64,000 nt of DNA from JANQPX01 sp039197065 (GTDB lineage Bacteria; Pseudomonadota; Alphaproteobacteria; Geminicoccales; Geminicoccaceae). The DNA lies in the NCBI GenBank assembly GCA_039197065.1, contig JBCCUL010000041.1, positions 1 to 64,000 on the forward strand, written 5' to 3'. The notes beneath the pieces are model-generated. The model saw only the letters and a program-made list of their open reading frames with translations, was not told where the DNA came from and searched no databases. Position numbers and translations under genes: made by a program. Below are positions 36,439-44,694 of the stretch, one piece after another (within the stretch, counting starts at the first letter, position 1; the number at the start of each line of letters is the position of its first letter).

Positions 36439-37395
36439 ATGGATCAGCGGATCGACGACTCGGATGGCGGGGTAGCAGCGCTCAGGGATCAGTTGCGTCT
36501 GGGTCTGGTCGGTCATGAGGGCTTCATCGAACGTCTGCTGATCGCGGTCCTCTCAGGTGGACATATGCTGGTCGAGGGAGCACCGGGCCTCGCGAAGACG
36601 AGGGCGGTCAAATGGCTGTCGAACGCCATCGAGGGAAGCTTCGCCAGGATCCAATGCACGCCTGACCTGATGCCTTCGGACCTCACGGGAACGTCGGTGT
36701 TTCGGCCGCAGGACGGCCGCTTCGAGTTCGTATCGGGACCGGTCTTTCATAACCTTGTGCTGGTGGATGAAATCAATCGGGCACCGCCCAAGGTGCAATC
36801 CGCTCTGCTCGAGGCCATGGCCGAAAATCAGGTGACGGTCGGCAACGAGACCCATAGCCTGCCCGACCCGTTTCTCGTCGTGGCCACACAGAATCCGATC
36901 GAGCATGACGGGACTTTTCCCTTGCCCGAAGCGCAGCTCGACCGGTTTCTCTTACATGTCGTCCTGTCCCTGCCCGATGCGGAGACCGAGCGAAAGATCC
37001 TCGATCTGGTGGAAACGGAGACGCAGGAAGGCGTACCGCCCCATCGATCGGTGACGCTGGACGATCTGGCCGCCATGCGCGCTGCCGTGCGCAATGTTCA
37101 TCTGTCGCCGGAACTCAGGGACTATATCGTGCGGCTGGTGATGGCGACGCGATCCGGCGCCCATGCGGATGAGATCGAGCATGCGGTGTCGCCGCGCGGC
37201 TCGCTTGCGCTTGCGGCGGCGGCGAAGGCGCGGGCCTATCTGCATAGACGCGATTATGCGGCACCGGAGGATGTCTCGTCGCTTGCGCCCGACGCGCTGG
37301 CGCATCGGATGGTGCTGACCTGGCGAAGCGTGGCCGAAGGGCGGACGGCGCGGGCGCTCGTCGCCGACGTGCTGGAGGAGGTGGAACCGCTTTGA
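36439..37395 (+). CDS. moxR: MoxR-family AAA ATPase
   Basis: 318-aa AAA+ ATPase. Walker A GAPGLAKT at about residues 47-54, Walker B LVLVDEINRAPP, and sensor motifs ATQNPIEHDG. MoxR proteins act as chaperones with VWA partners; in methylotrophs (MxaR) they are needed for active methanol dehydrogenase. GGAGG precedes the ATG. First gene of seven tightly overlapping genes up to 42419, an order like mxaRS-C-L-K or the Bat operon. Confidence 0.92.
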   Translation: MDQRIDDSDGGVAALRDQLRLGLVGHEGFIERLLIAVLSGGHMLVEGAPGLAKTRAVKWLSNAIEGSFARIQCTPDLMPSDLTGTSVFRPQDGRFEFVSGPVFHNLVLVDEINRAPPKVQSALLEAMAENQVTVGNETHSLPDPFLVVATQNPIEHDGTFPLPEAQLDRFLLHVVLSLPDAETERKILDLVETETQEGVPPHRSVTLDDLAAMRAAVRNVHLSPELRDYIVRLVMATRSGAHADEIEHAVSPRGSLALAAAAKARAYLHRRDYAAPEDVSSLAPDALAHRMVLTWRSVAEGRTARALVADVLEEVEPL

Positions 37396-38303
37396 GCGTC
37401 GCGGCGCTGGAGGCGCCCGGCGTCACGCTCGGCGCCAACGATCTGATCGCGCTTCGACATGTGGCGCTGGCATCCGATACATCGGAGGTGCTGGCCGCCT
37501 TGCCTGGCGGCTTCGCGACGCGCCGCAAGGGACGCGGGCTCGAAGTCGCGGATGTGCGCGAATATGTGCGCGGCGATGATCCCCGCCATCTGGATCGCGG
37601 CGCGACAGCGCGAACCGGGCGATTGCATGTGCGCCAGTTCCTGGAGGATCGGGATCGTATCCTGCTGCTCATCGCGGATTTTCGGCCCTCGATGTTCTGG
37701 GGGATCAGCCGAGCTTTCCGCTCGGTCGCGGCGGCGGAGGCGCTGGCCTTGATCGGCTGGACGGCGGTCGAGCGTGGCGGGCGCGTCGGCTTGCTGGCGC
37801 TGACGCCGGATGATCCGGTGATCGTGGCGCCACGCGGCCGCGTGCGGGGCATGCTCGATGTGATCGGCGGGCTGGTCGAAGCGCATCGGACCGGACTTGG
37901 GCTGATGGCGGCGCGTGATTATGGCGAGGAGCAACCGCTGGATGCAGCGATGGCGCAGGCGGAGCGGCTGGCGCCGTCCGGGGCGGAGATCGTTCTCGCT
38001 TCAGGGTTCGACAAGCCGGGTCGAGCACTGGGTAACAGGCTGGGCCAGCTGGCGCGACGACGAACGCCGCGGCTGGTCCTGATCACCGATGCGGAGGGCG
38101 AGCGCCTGCCTGACGGCCATTATCCGATCAATCTGCCCGACGGCAGGCGCGCCAGGGTCCATCTCGGACGCAGGCAGCGGCGAGAGGAGGGCGGCGACGC
38201 ACGGATCGCGGGCTGGCCGGCTTTGAGACTTGATGCGGGCGATCCGGTCAAGGAAACGGCGCGGCGCATTGCGGAGGCGTTCAGAACGGAGGGCTCACCG
38301 TGA
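37392..38303 (+). CDS. DUF58 protein (MxaS-like)
   Basis: 303-aa soluble protein with the DUF58 signature RRKGRGLEVADVREYVRGDDPRHLD near residues 40-70 (here described in two parts: basic patch, then YVRGDD-xR-x-LD), followed by a VWA-like fold (ILLLIADFRPSM). TTG start overlapping the moxR stop. Equivalent to MxaS in the mxa cluster. Confidence 0.88.
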   Translation: MSVAALEAPGVTLGANDLIALRHVALASDTSEVLAALPGGFATRRKGRGLEVADVREYVRGDDPRHLDRGATARTGRLHVRQFLEDRDRILLLIADFRPSMFWGISRAFRSVAAAEALALIGWTAVERGGRVGLLALTPDDPVIVAPRGRVRGMLDVIGGLVEAHRTGLGLMAARDYGEEQPLDAAMAQAERLAPSGAEIVLASGFDKPGRALGNRLGQLARRRTPRLVLITDAEGERLPDGHYPINLPDGRRARVHLGRRQRREEGGDARIAGWPALRLDAGDPVKETARRIAEAFRTEGSP

Positions 38304-38671
38304 CGGACCGGGCGCTGAGCGAAGAGGCGATGCTACAAGCGCTGAGCGATATCCGTCTGCCTGCGGACGCGGCCGGCGGCGCGCTCGGCGACATGGCCGC
38401 GGCCATCGCGATGGCCGGCATCTTTGCGCTGCTGATCGGCGGCGCGATCCGATTGATGAGCCGAAAGCGCACAAAGGAACGAGCGCCAAGCCTTGCGGAC
38501 ATTCTCGAAGCACTTCAGGACAAGCCTGAGGCGGAGCGGCGTCTGGCGCTTTTGCACCTCCTGAAAGCGCACGCGCCGGACAGGTTCGAGGCGCTCCGTA
38601 CCGGCCTCTATCGGCGCGATGCTGCCGGCGACATCGATGAACTGGAAGCGGAGGTGCGCGCGCTTGTTTGA
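38300..38671 (+). CDS. Small membrane protein of the MoxR operon (DUF4381-like)
   Basis: 123 aa: a short N-terminal periplasmic part (LPADAAGG), one transmembrane helix (about 34-52, MAAAIAMAGIFALLIGGAI) and a charged helical cytoplasmic domain. In Bat-type operons a DUF4381 membrane protein occupies the same slot between DUF58 and the first VWA gene; the fit is by position and topology, not by a strong motif. GTG start overlapping the previous stop. Confidence 0.65.
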   Translation: MTDRALSEEAMLQALSDIRLPADAAGGALGDMAAAIAMAGIFALLIGGAIRLMSRKRTKERAPSLADILEALQDKPEAERRLALLHLLKAHAPDRFEALRTGLYRRDAAGDIDELEAEVRALV

Positions 38672-39623
38672 GCTCTCCACCCCCTGGGCGCTCCTGCTCC
38701 TGCCGCTGCCTTTGCTTGCAGCCTATCTGTTTCGGCCCTTGCCGGCGGACGGGGCGGCTCTGAGCGTGCCCGAGCGTATCGGCGATGCCATGATGCGATC
38801 TGCCCTAAGTGGCTCGGCCCGGCGGCAGCTGCGGCTCCGGCAGGCTATGCTCTGGGTGACATGGGGACTTCTGGTGCTCGCCATTGCCGGACCGCGCACC
38901 GTGGCGCCGGTCTCGGCCTTGACGGTCAGCGGGCGTGATCTCGCGATCGTCATGGATCTCTCAGGCTCTATGGTGCGGGATGATTTCCATCTCGACGGCG
39001 CAACCGTGACCAGGCTCGAAGCCGTCGCGACGGTCGGGGCCGAATTCGCCCGGCGTCGGGCCGGCGATCGCGTGGCGCTGGTCGTCTTCGGATCGGAAGC
39101 CTATTACGCAGCACCCTTTTCCTTCGACGTCGAGGCCATCGCCAGGCGGATCGAAGGGATGACGATCGGCATATCCGGCCGGGCCACGAACATCTCCGAT
39201 GGGCTGGGTCTGGCGCTCAAGCGCATGGCGACATCCGAGGCGTCGTCGAAAGTGGCCATCCTTTTGTCCGATGGCGCCAACAATGCGGGGGCTACCGATC
39301 CGCTCGGCGTTGCGGGGCTGGCGGCGGACATGGGCGTTCGGGTGCACACGATCGCGCTCGGCCCGAAGGACATGGCGAGCGCGGAACCGGGCGAGCGGGG
39401 CGTAGTCGACACGGAGACGCTCGGAGCGATCGCCGACATCTCCGGCGGCGAGGCCTTCCGCGTCCGGACGACCGACGATCTCGTCGCCGTCGCCGATGCG
39501 CTCGACAGGCTCGAGGCGACCGACGGCGATGGCCTCGCCGCCGAGGTGTTTCATGAATACTGGACCTGGCCTGCAGCGCTCGCCGCTCTGCTCGGCCTCG
39601 GTCTCGCCTGGCGAGAGGTCTGA
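38664..39623 (+). CDS. VWA-domain membrane protein (MxaC/BatA-like)
   Basis: 319 aa from a TTG at 38664 (GGAGG about 9 nt upstream, overlapping the previous gene by 8 nt). Two N-terminal membrane helices, a VWA domain with intact MIDAS D-L-S-G-S (VMDLSGSM, about residue 97), the conserved Thr region (GRATNISDGL), and a C-terminal membrane helix. Predicted periplasm-facing or membrane-linked partner of the MoxR ATPase. Confidence 0.88.
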   Translation: MFELSTPWALLLLPLPLLAAYLFRPLPADGAALSVPERIGDAMMRSALSGSARRQLRLRQAMLWVTWGLLVLAIAGPRTVAPVSALTVSGRDLAIVMDLSGSMVRDDFHLDGATVTRLEAVATVGAEFARRRAGDRVALVVFGSEAYYAAPFSFDVEAIARRIEGMTIGISGRATNISDGLGLALKRMATSEASSKVAILLSDGANNAGATDPLGVAGLAADMGVRVHTIALGPKDMASAEPGERGVVDTETLGAIADISGGEAFRVRTTDDLVAVADALDRLEATDGDGLAAEVFHEYWTWPAALAALLGLGLAWREV

Positions 39624-40525
39624 TGGGCGGCCTCGATGTCACCCTGCTGCGGCCGTTCTGGCTTCTCGCCCTGCTGCCGCTGGCGATGGCCGGATGGTGG
39701 CTCATCAAGCGTCTCGGCACGCTTGGCGCCTGGCGTGAGGCGGCCAAGCCCGAGCTCCTGCAGGCGCTGACCGAACTCGGCTGGGTCGATCAGCGCATCA
39801 ACCGACTGCCGCTTCTGGCGGCGCTCCTGGTGGTGGCGATCATCATCCTCGCGCTTTCCGGCCCTGCCGCCGAGCGGCGGGACAGCCTGTCCTACCGAAA
39901 CCTCGACGGTGTGCTCCTCTTGGTCGATGCTTCGAGGAGCATGACCGAGGATCGACGCTGGCCGCAGCTGATGACCATGGCGCAGTTCGCCATCGCGGCA
40001 CTCGGCAGCCGGCCGGGCGGTCTGATCGTCTATGCCGGCGACAGCTATGCCGCGACCGACCTGACGGTCGATCACCTGCAGCTTGGTCAGACCGTGTCCC
40101 TGATCGGCGAAGAAACCGTGCCCGATCCAGGCTCCCGTCCGGAACGCGCCCTGATCATGGCCTCGGACGTCTTGCAAGGCGCCGGGATCGTGGCTGGCGA
40201 CGTCATCCTCCTGACCGATGGCGCCGGTCTCGGGCCCGCATCGCTTGAACAGGCGGAGGCCCTGGCTCGTCAAGGCGTTCGTCTCTCCATGGTCTCGCTG
40301 AATGATGGAGCACCGCCGCAAATGATCAGCCATGCGAAGATCGGCGGCGGGCGTGTCTTCACCACCGACCAGACGGACGCGCTGACGGCCTGGCTCCGGG
40401 ACGATGCGCGCACCCGGCTCGAGCGCCAGGACTATCCCCTGCTGTTCTGGAGGGACTATGGCCGTTTCCTGCTGATCCTGGCGCTGATCCCCTTGCTGAT
40501 GCTGTTTCGAAGGCAGGCGGCATGA
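39623..40525 (+). CDS. VWA-domain membrane protein (MxaL/BatB-like)
   Basis: 300 aa with N-terminal hydrophobic segments (about 8-24 and 66-82), a VWA domain with D-A-S-R-S (LLVDASRSMT) and a C-terminal membrane helix just before the end. The start overlaps the previous stop by one base, and the end overlaps the next gene by four. Second VWA partner of the operon. Confidence 0.86.
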   Translation: MGGLDVTLLRPFWLLALLPLAMAGWWLIKRLGTLGAWREAAKPELLQALTELGWVDQRINRLPLLAALLVVAIIILALSGPAAERRDSLSYRNLDGVLLLVDASRSMTEDRRWPQLMTMAQFAIAALGSRPGGLIVYAGDSYAATDLTVDHLQLGQTVSLIGEETVPDPGSRPERALIMASDVLQGAGIVAGDVILLTDGAGLGPASLEQAEALARQGVRLSMVSLNDGAPPQMISHAKIGGGRVFTTDQTDALTAWLRDDARTRLERQDYPLLFWRDYGRFLLILALIPLLMLFRRQAA

Positions 40526-41196
40526 GGGCGATCGCCGTCATAACGCTGGCAGCGCTGGTGCTGGCGTTTGCATCAGGCGGGTCCGCACCTTTCGGACGGG
40601 TATTGCTGTCACTCGGGCTGCCGGGGCTGGCAACAACGCTGTTCGACGATCCCGGCTGGCGCGGCGTGGCGCATTTTCGCGCAGGCGACATGGCGGACGC
40701 GCGGGACGCCTTTCAAGAGGCTAGAGCGCATTACAACCTCGGCAACGCCGAAGCCCATCGCGGCGCCTATGCGGCGGCGCTGGAAGCCTATGACCTCGCG
40801 ATGATCAGGGGCGATGCGGAAGCGCGGGCGAACTTCGATCTCGTGGCTTCGTTCTATGGCGGATTGGCCATCGACCCGGAAGCCCTTGGCCTTTTCCCTG
40901 AGCGGGAGAAGGGACCGAGCGCCGAGAGCTTCATCGGCGAGGGGGACGGACGCGCCGCCGGGACGGGCGACGACGTGACCAACGCCAACACGATGCTCGG
41001 CCTCGCCCAGCTCGACAGCCATGGCCGGTTGGGTGTGCGCCGGGTCTTCGACGACAGGTTCATGGTCGCCGATCAGCGTTGGCTCAGTCAGCTTGCAGAC
41101 GTGCCGGGCGACTATCTGAAAGCAAGGATTGCACATGAAGCGAAGTTGCGCGCGAAGCTCGGTTTGAGCCCACCGGAGCCGGAGGATCCGCGATGA
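40522..41196 (+). CDS. TPR-like protein (MxaK-like)
   Basis: 224 aa with a signal-anchor (AVITLAALVLAFASGG) and a short TPR-like helical repeat: GVAHFRAGDMADARDAFQEA, then HYNLGNAEAHRGAY. This FxxGxxxxAxxxF pattern and the position match MxaK/BatC proteins. Four-base overlaps on both sides. Confidence 0.8.
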   Translation: MRAIAVITLAALVLAFASGGSAPFGRVLLSLGLPGLATTLFDDPGWRGVAHFRAGDMADARDAFQEARAHYNLGNAEAHRGAYAAALEAYDLAMIRGDAEARANFDLVASFYGGLAIDPEALGLFPEREKGPSAESFIGEGDGRAAGTGDDVTNANTMLGLAQLDSHGRLGVRRVFDDRFMVADQRWLSQLADVPGDYLKARIAHEAKLRAKLGLSPPEPEDPR

Positions 41197-42419
41197 GGTG
41201 GTTCCTGATCGCGTTCATGTCGATGATGCTGATCAGCTATCAGGCCAGCGCGCAATCGAGCAGCGTGCAGCCGGGCGAACTGAGCCTGAGCATCGAGGTG
41301 GAGGCAGAGGAGAACCAAACGCCCTTCACCCGGGAAATGGTTCTGGTAACGATCCGGGGTCAGTATCGCCGGCACATCACGCGCGAGGTTCTGGAACAGC
41401 CGGATTTCGACGGGTTCAACTGGGCGCAGCTTGGGCCGGACAAATGGATCGAGGAGCGCATCAACGGAAAAAACTACAAGATCTTCGAGCGGCGGATGGC
41501 GATCTATCCGAATCGACCGGGCGAGCTGACGATCGGCGCGTTCACGCATCGACTGACGTTGACGGACGAGGGTGATGGCTGGTTCGAGCATGAGGTGAAA
41601 TCGGCGCCTGTGACGATCGATGTCTTGCCGGAGCCGGCGATCGGTGATTGGTGGTTTCCGGTTCGCACCCTTCGGGTGTCGGATGAGTGGTCGAATGCGC
41701 CGGCGCAACTTAAGCCGGGCGAGGGGGTGCTTCGGGTTGTACGGCTCGAAGCGCTTGGCGTAACGCCGGAGATGATACCACCGATGCCCGAACTGATCTC
41801 GCCCTCCGCCCTTATCTTTCCGCACCCGGAAAAACGTCTGGTCGAGCTATCCCCGGCCGGACCCATCACTTATGCCTTCTGGCGCTGGACGATCCGGCCG
41901 ACCAACAACACCTCGGCGATCGTCGAGCCCCTAACATTCTCCTATTTCGACACAACCCATCGCGAGCATCGAGCCGTCTCCATCTCCGCACAGAGGGTCG
42001 CGTATAGCGAGTCTGCCGTTGATGCGGACCTCGTCGCCGATCCGCAGGAGACGTCCGCGCGTCTGCCCGGCTGGCCTGAGAGCATGGCTGCTGCGGTGCT
42101 TTTGCTCGGTGCGATCTGGGCGGCGCTGCGTGGGCGACGCCTGACTTGGCGACATGTTCCGCCGGCGCTTTCCTGGCTGGACCCCGTCGCGCTGCGCCTG
42201 CGCATCGCCGCATGGCGTGAGGACGCCAGGGAGGTTCGACGGGCGGCGGCTGCGATGATGGCGAGAGATGGCGTTGGGCGGCACCCTCATCGGCAGGACG
42301 CCCTGGCGTCACTCGATGAAACGATCTTCGGGCGGCGCGCTGATAACACCGAGTTGAAGAATTTTGCGCGGCGTTTCCTCAGAGGCGGCCCTGACGCATC
42401 TATCCAAACAAGGCGATAG
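41193..42419 (+). CDS. BatD-like periplasmic protein, last gene of MoxR operon
   Basis: 408 aa: signal peptide (MRWFLIAFMSMMLISYQ, cleaved near ASAQ), tandem beta-sandwich domains (about 30-270), a transmembrane helix (about 289-306) and a cytoplasmic helical tail. Segments such as ITREVLEQPDFDGFNW and MAIYPNRPGELTIGAF follow the BatD pattern. Ends the seven-gene operon; a hairpin follows at 42432. Confidence 0.78.
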   Translation: MRWFLIAFMSMMLISYQASAQSSSVQPGELSLSIEVEAEENQTPFTREMVLVTIRGQYRRHITREVLEQPDFDGFNWAQLGPDKWIEERINGKNYKIFERRMAIYPNRPGELTIGAFTHRLTLTDEGDGWFEHEVKSAPVTIDVLPEPAIGDWWFPVRTLRVSDEWSNAPAQLKPGEGVLRVVRLEALGVTPEMIPPMPELISPSALIFPHPEKRLVELSPAGPITYAFWRWTIRPTNNTSAIVEPLTFSYFDTTHREHRAVSISAQRVAYSESAVDADLVADPQETSARLPGWPESMAAAVLLLGAIWAALRGRRLTWRHVPPALSWLDPVALRLRIAAWREDAREVRRAAAAMMARDGVGRHPHRQDALASLDETIFGRRADNTELKNFARRFLRGGPDASIQTRR

Positions 42420-42431
42420 GCGTCGTTTGTC

Positions 42432-42456
42432 AGGAATTGATACAGATTCAATTCCT
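42432..42456 (+). terminator. Hairpin after the MoxR operon
   Basis: AGGAATTGA and TCAATTCCT form a perfect 9-bp stem with a 7-nt loop, 12 nt beyond the operon stop codon. There is no T-run, so it could also be an RNA-stability element or an operator. Confidence 0.45.
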
Positions 42457-42811
42457 CAAGGCAGCGTCTCTAGAGCAAAGCGCAATGCCGCCGTATGCGC
42501 GGTCTGGCCGACTAGCCCAGTTCTCGAGCGATTGATCGTAAAACCTATTGGAATCCTTGGAGTCGCCGTTCTCGCATCTCGGTCACAAGGGAGGCTTGCG
42601 ATCGAAACGAGCCATGATGAACCGTTCCTCCCGCTTATGCGTATCAACCTATGTGAATGGCTAAGTGTCGAAGCACTCCCGAGTGATCCGTAACATCTTC
42701 GACCTTAGACTTCCAAATGCTTGAAATATTGCCATCGCAACAAGCCCTTGTTAGCTTTTCAACCAGCTGGAAGAGCTTGCGCGGCATTCTTCCAGGCAGG
42801 GAGGAAAACCA
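42457..42811. other. Intergenic region before the LuxR regulator
   Basis: About 355 bp without a convincing gene. A 109-codon frame that starts inside the previous gene and covers part of it has no family resemblance. The segment is less GC-rich toward the right and should contain the promoter for the regulator-FIST-kinase set; an AGGGAGG ribosome site lies at 42797-42806. Confidence 0.4.
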
Positions 42812-43528
42812 ATGAAAAAACGGGTGGGCCCAAGGGCTCAGATATCCCGTTCATCAGTGCTTATCGTCGATGATCATCCGCTTTTTTGTGATGCCTTGGC
42901 GTCCGCTATTGAAACGGTGTTTCCCGGCTGTCGCATCGAGAAAGTGGAATCGCTGGGCAATGCGCTGAACGTCCTTGACAAAGGCTTTGTTCCGGATCTG
43001 GTGATCTTCGATCTCAAACTGCCAGACGTTGCCGGGATTTCCGGTTTCGTGCAGCTGCGCAGCCGTGTGACCGACGCCCCGATCCTTGTGATCTCGTCTC
43101 TAGCGTCGTTGGAACTGGTTCAATCACTACTCCAGGAGGGCGCTGCCGGCTTCCTGCCGAAGGACACGTCTGCGGACAAGCTCAAAGATGTCTTGAGCCG
43201 CATCGCAGATGGCGAGAGCTACGTGCCGAAGGAGTATGATGTTCAAGACAAGCGCACAGGCAAGAAGATCGGCGCCAGCGCGCTTAATCCGAAACTGGCG
43301 TCGCTGACACCTCAGCAGCAGAAGATCGTACGCCTGATCTGCGCTGGAAAACCGAACAAACAGATTGCCTTCGAACTCTCGCTTGCCGAAGCGACCGTCA
43401 AAGCGCATATCACGGCGCTCCTGCGGCGCCTCGATGTGCGCAACCGGACGCAGGTGGCTGTCTTGGTCGAGGCTGCCTCAGCGACGCCCGACGACAATCC
43501 CGAGGCAAGTGCCTTTCTGAACCGTTAG
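42812..43528 (+). CDS. LuxR/NarL-type response regulator (FlhR/ErbR-like)
   Basis: 238 aa: receiver with DD pocket (VDDHPLF) and phospho-acceptor D67 (VIFDLKLPD), Lys in GFLPKD, and a C-terminal LuxR HTH (LTPQQQKIVRLICAGKPNKQ, then ATVKAHITALLRRLDVRNRTQ). Upstream of a FIST protein and a hybrid kinase. This trio resembles regulators of PQQ-linked alcohol oxidation (ErbR/ErcS' in Pseudomonas; FlhR/FlhS beside xoxF-flhA in Paracoccus), so it probably activates xox, frmA or pqq genes. Confidence 0.88.
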   Translation: MKKRVGPRAQISRSSVLIVDDHPLFCDALASAIETVFPGCRIEKVESLGNALNVLDKGFVPDLVIFDLKLPDVAGISGFVQLRSRVTDAPILVISSLASLELVQSLLQEGAAGFLPKDTSADKLKDVLSRIADGESYVPKEYDVQDKRTGKKIGASALNPKLASLTPQQQKIVRLICAGKPNKQIAFELSLAEATVKAHITALLRRLDVRNRTQVAVLVEAASATPDDNPEASAFLNR

Positions 43529-43536
43529 GCTGGCGA

Positions 43537-44694
43537 ATGGACGATCCTTCTCATCGCCCATCCTTCGTTCGTGTCGGAACCTCACATGCAGGGCATGCGG
43601 ACAGGGCCGTGCGTGAGGCGATCGCAGCGATCCCCCTTGCCGATGCACGTTTCGTGCTCGCTTTCATCCCGAAAACGCTCGACTTGAGCGACATGCTGGC
43701 TGCGCTCGACGCACATCTCGACGGCACGCCGGTCTTTGGCTGCACGACGGCAGGTCAGATCACCAAAAGCGGCTATGAGTCGGAAGCCCTTTTGCTATTG
43801 GCCTTTCCGAAGGCGAACTTCCGGTGCTCTTCCATCCTCTTCAAACCTCTGAACCCTCTCCACATCACGGGCATATCCTCGCAGGCGAAACGCCTTTCGG
43901 ACAGATTCGGCCATACCGCCGGCTGGAATCGCATGGGCCTGCTGTTTACCGATGGTCTTTCGAAACAGGAAGATCTGCTGATCTCGGCACTGAACCTCGC
44001 TTTGAACGATCTGCCCCTGTTCGGGGGATCCGCAGGGGATGGTCTCGATTTCGGCGAGACGTTCGTGCTTCACGAGAGACAGTTTCACAGTGATGCAGCC
44101 CTCCTTTTGCTCCTCGAGACCAATCTGGGATTTCAGGGACTGGGCTTCGATCACTTCCTGCCGGCTGAGACCCAGGTCGTGGTGACCCAGGCGGACCCGA
44201 GTGAGCGCCTTGTCTATGAGATCAACGGCGCACCGGCTGCCAAGGAGTATGCGCGTATCGTCGGGTGTGACGAAAGAGATCTGGCGCCGCTCGTCTTTGC
44301 CGAGAATCCCATGCTGGTGGAGCATAACGGGAACCATTATGTGCGCGCGATCAGCGGTGCTGAGGGTGACAACGCCCTTTGCTTTCTTGCCGCGATCGAT
44401 GACGGACTTATCATGTCATTGGGCAAGGGACGCGAGATTCTCAAAACGCTCGACGAGAGCCTTTCAGTGCGTGACCAGACCGGCGCGGTGCCTGACTTCA
44501 TTCTCGGCTTCGATTGCGTGCTTCGAAAACTGGAGATTGAGCAGAAACAGATGAGCGGCGCCGTATCGTCCATCTTTCGGGACAGACGGGTGTTCGGATT
44601 CAACACCTATGGCGAGCAGCATCGCGGGATGCACATGAACCAGACATTCGTCGGCGTCGCTTTCTTCGCTCGGGATATGGATGCCTTGTCTTGA
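43537..44694 (+). CDS. FIST-domain sensory protein
   Basis: 385-aa cytoplasmic protein with FIST_N (GCTTAGQITKSGYESEALLL; FGGSAGDGLDFGETFV) and FIST_C domains (PAAKEYARIVGC, then DGLIMSLGKGREI). FIST proteins are thought to bind small ligands and feed a partner kinase. Stop overlaps the hybrid kinase TTG start by 4 nt, which supports a direct partnership. Confidence 0.9.
   Translation: MDDPSHRPSFVRVGTSHAGHADRAVREAIAAIPLADARFVLAFIPKTLDLSDMLAALDAHLDGTPVFGCTTAGQITKSGYESEALLLLAFPKANFRCSSILFKPLNPLHITGISSQAKRLSDRFGHTAGWNRMGLLFTDGLSKQEDLLISALNLALNDLPLFGGSAGDGLDFGETFVLHERQFHSDAALLLLLETNLGFQGLGFDHFLPAETQVVVTQADPSERLVYEINGAPAAKEYARIVGCDERDLAPLVFAENPMLVEHNGNHYVRAISGAEGDNALCFLAAIDDGLIMSLGKGREILKTLDESLSVRDQTGAVPDFILGFDCVLRKLEIEQKQMSGAVSSIFRDRRVFGFNTYGEQHRGMHMNQTFVGVAFFARDMDALS

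Noticed and set aside
42364..42693. 109-codon ORF at the end of the MoxR operon
   Set aside because: Starts inside the BatD-like gene, no ribosome site, no family resemblance; the gap is better read as intergenic.
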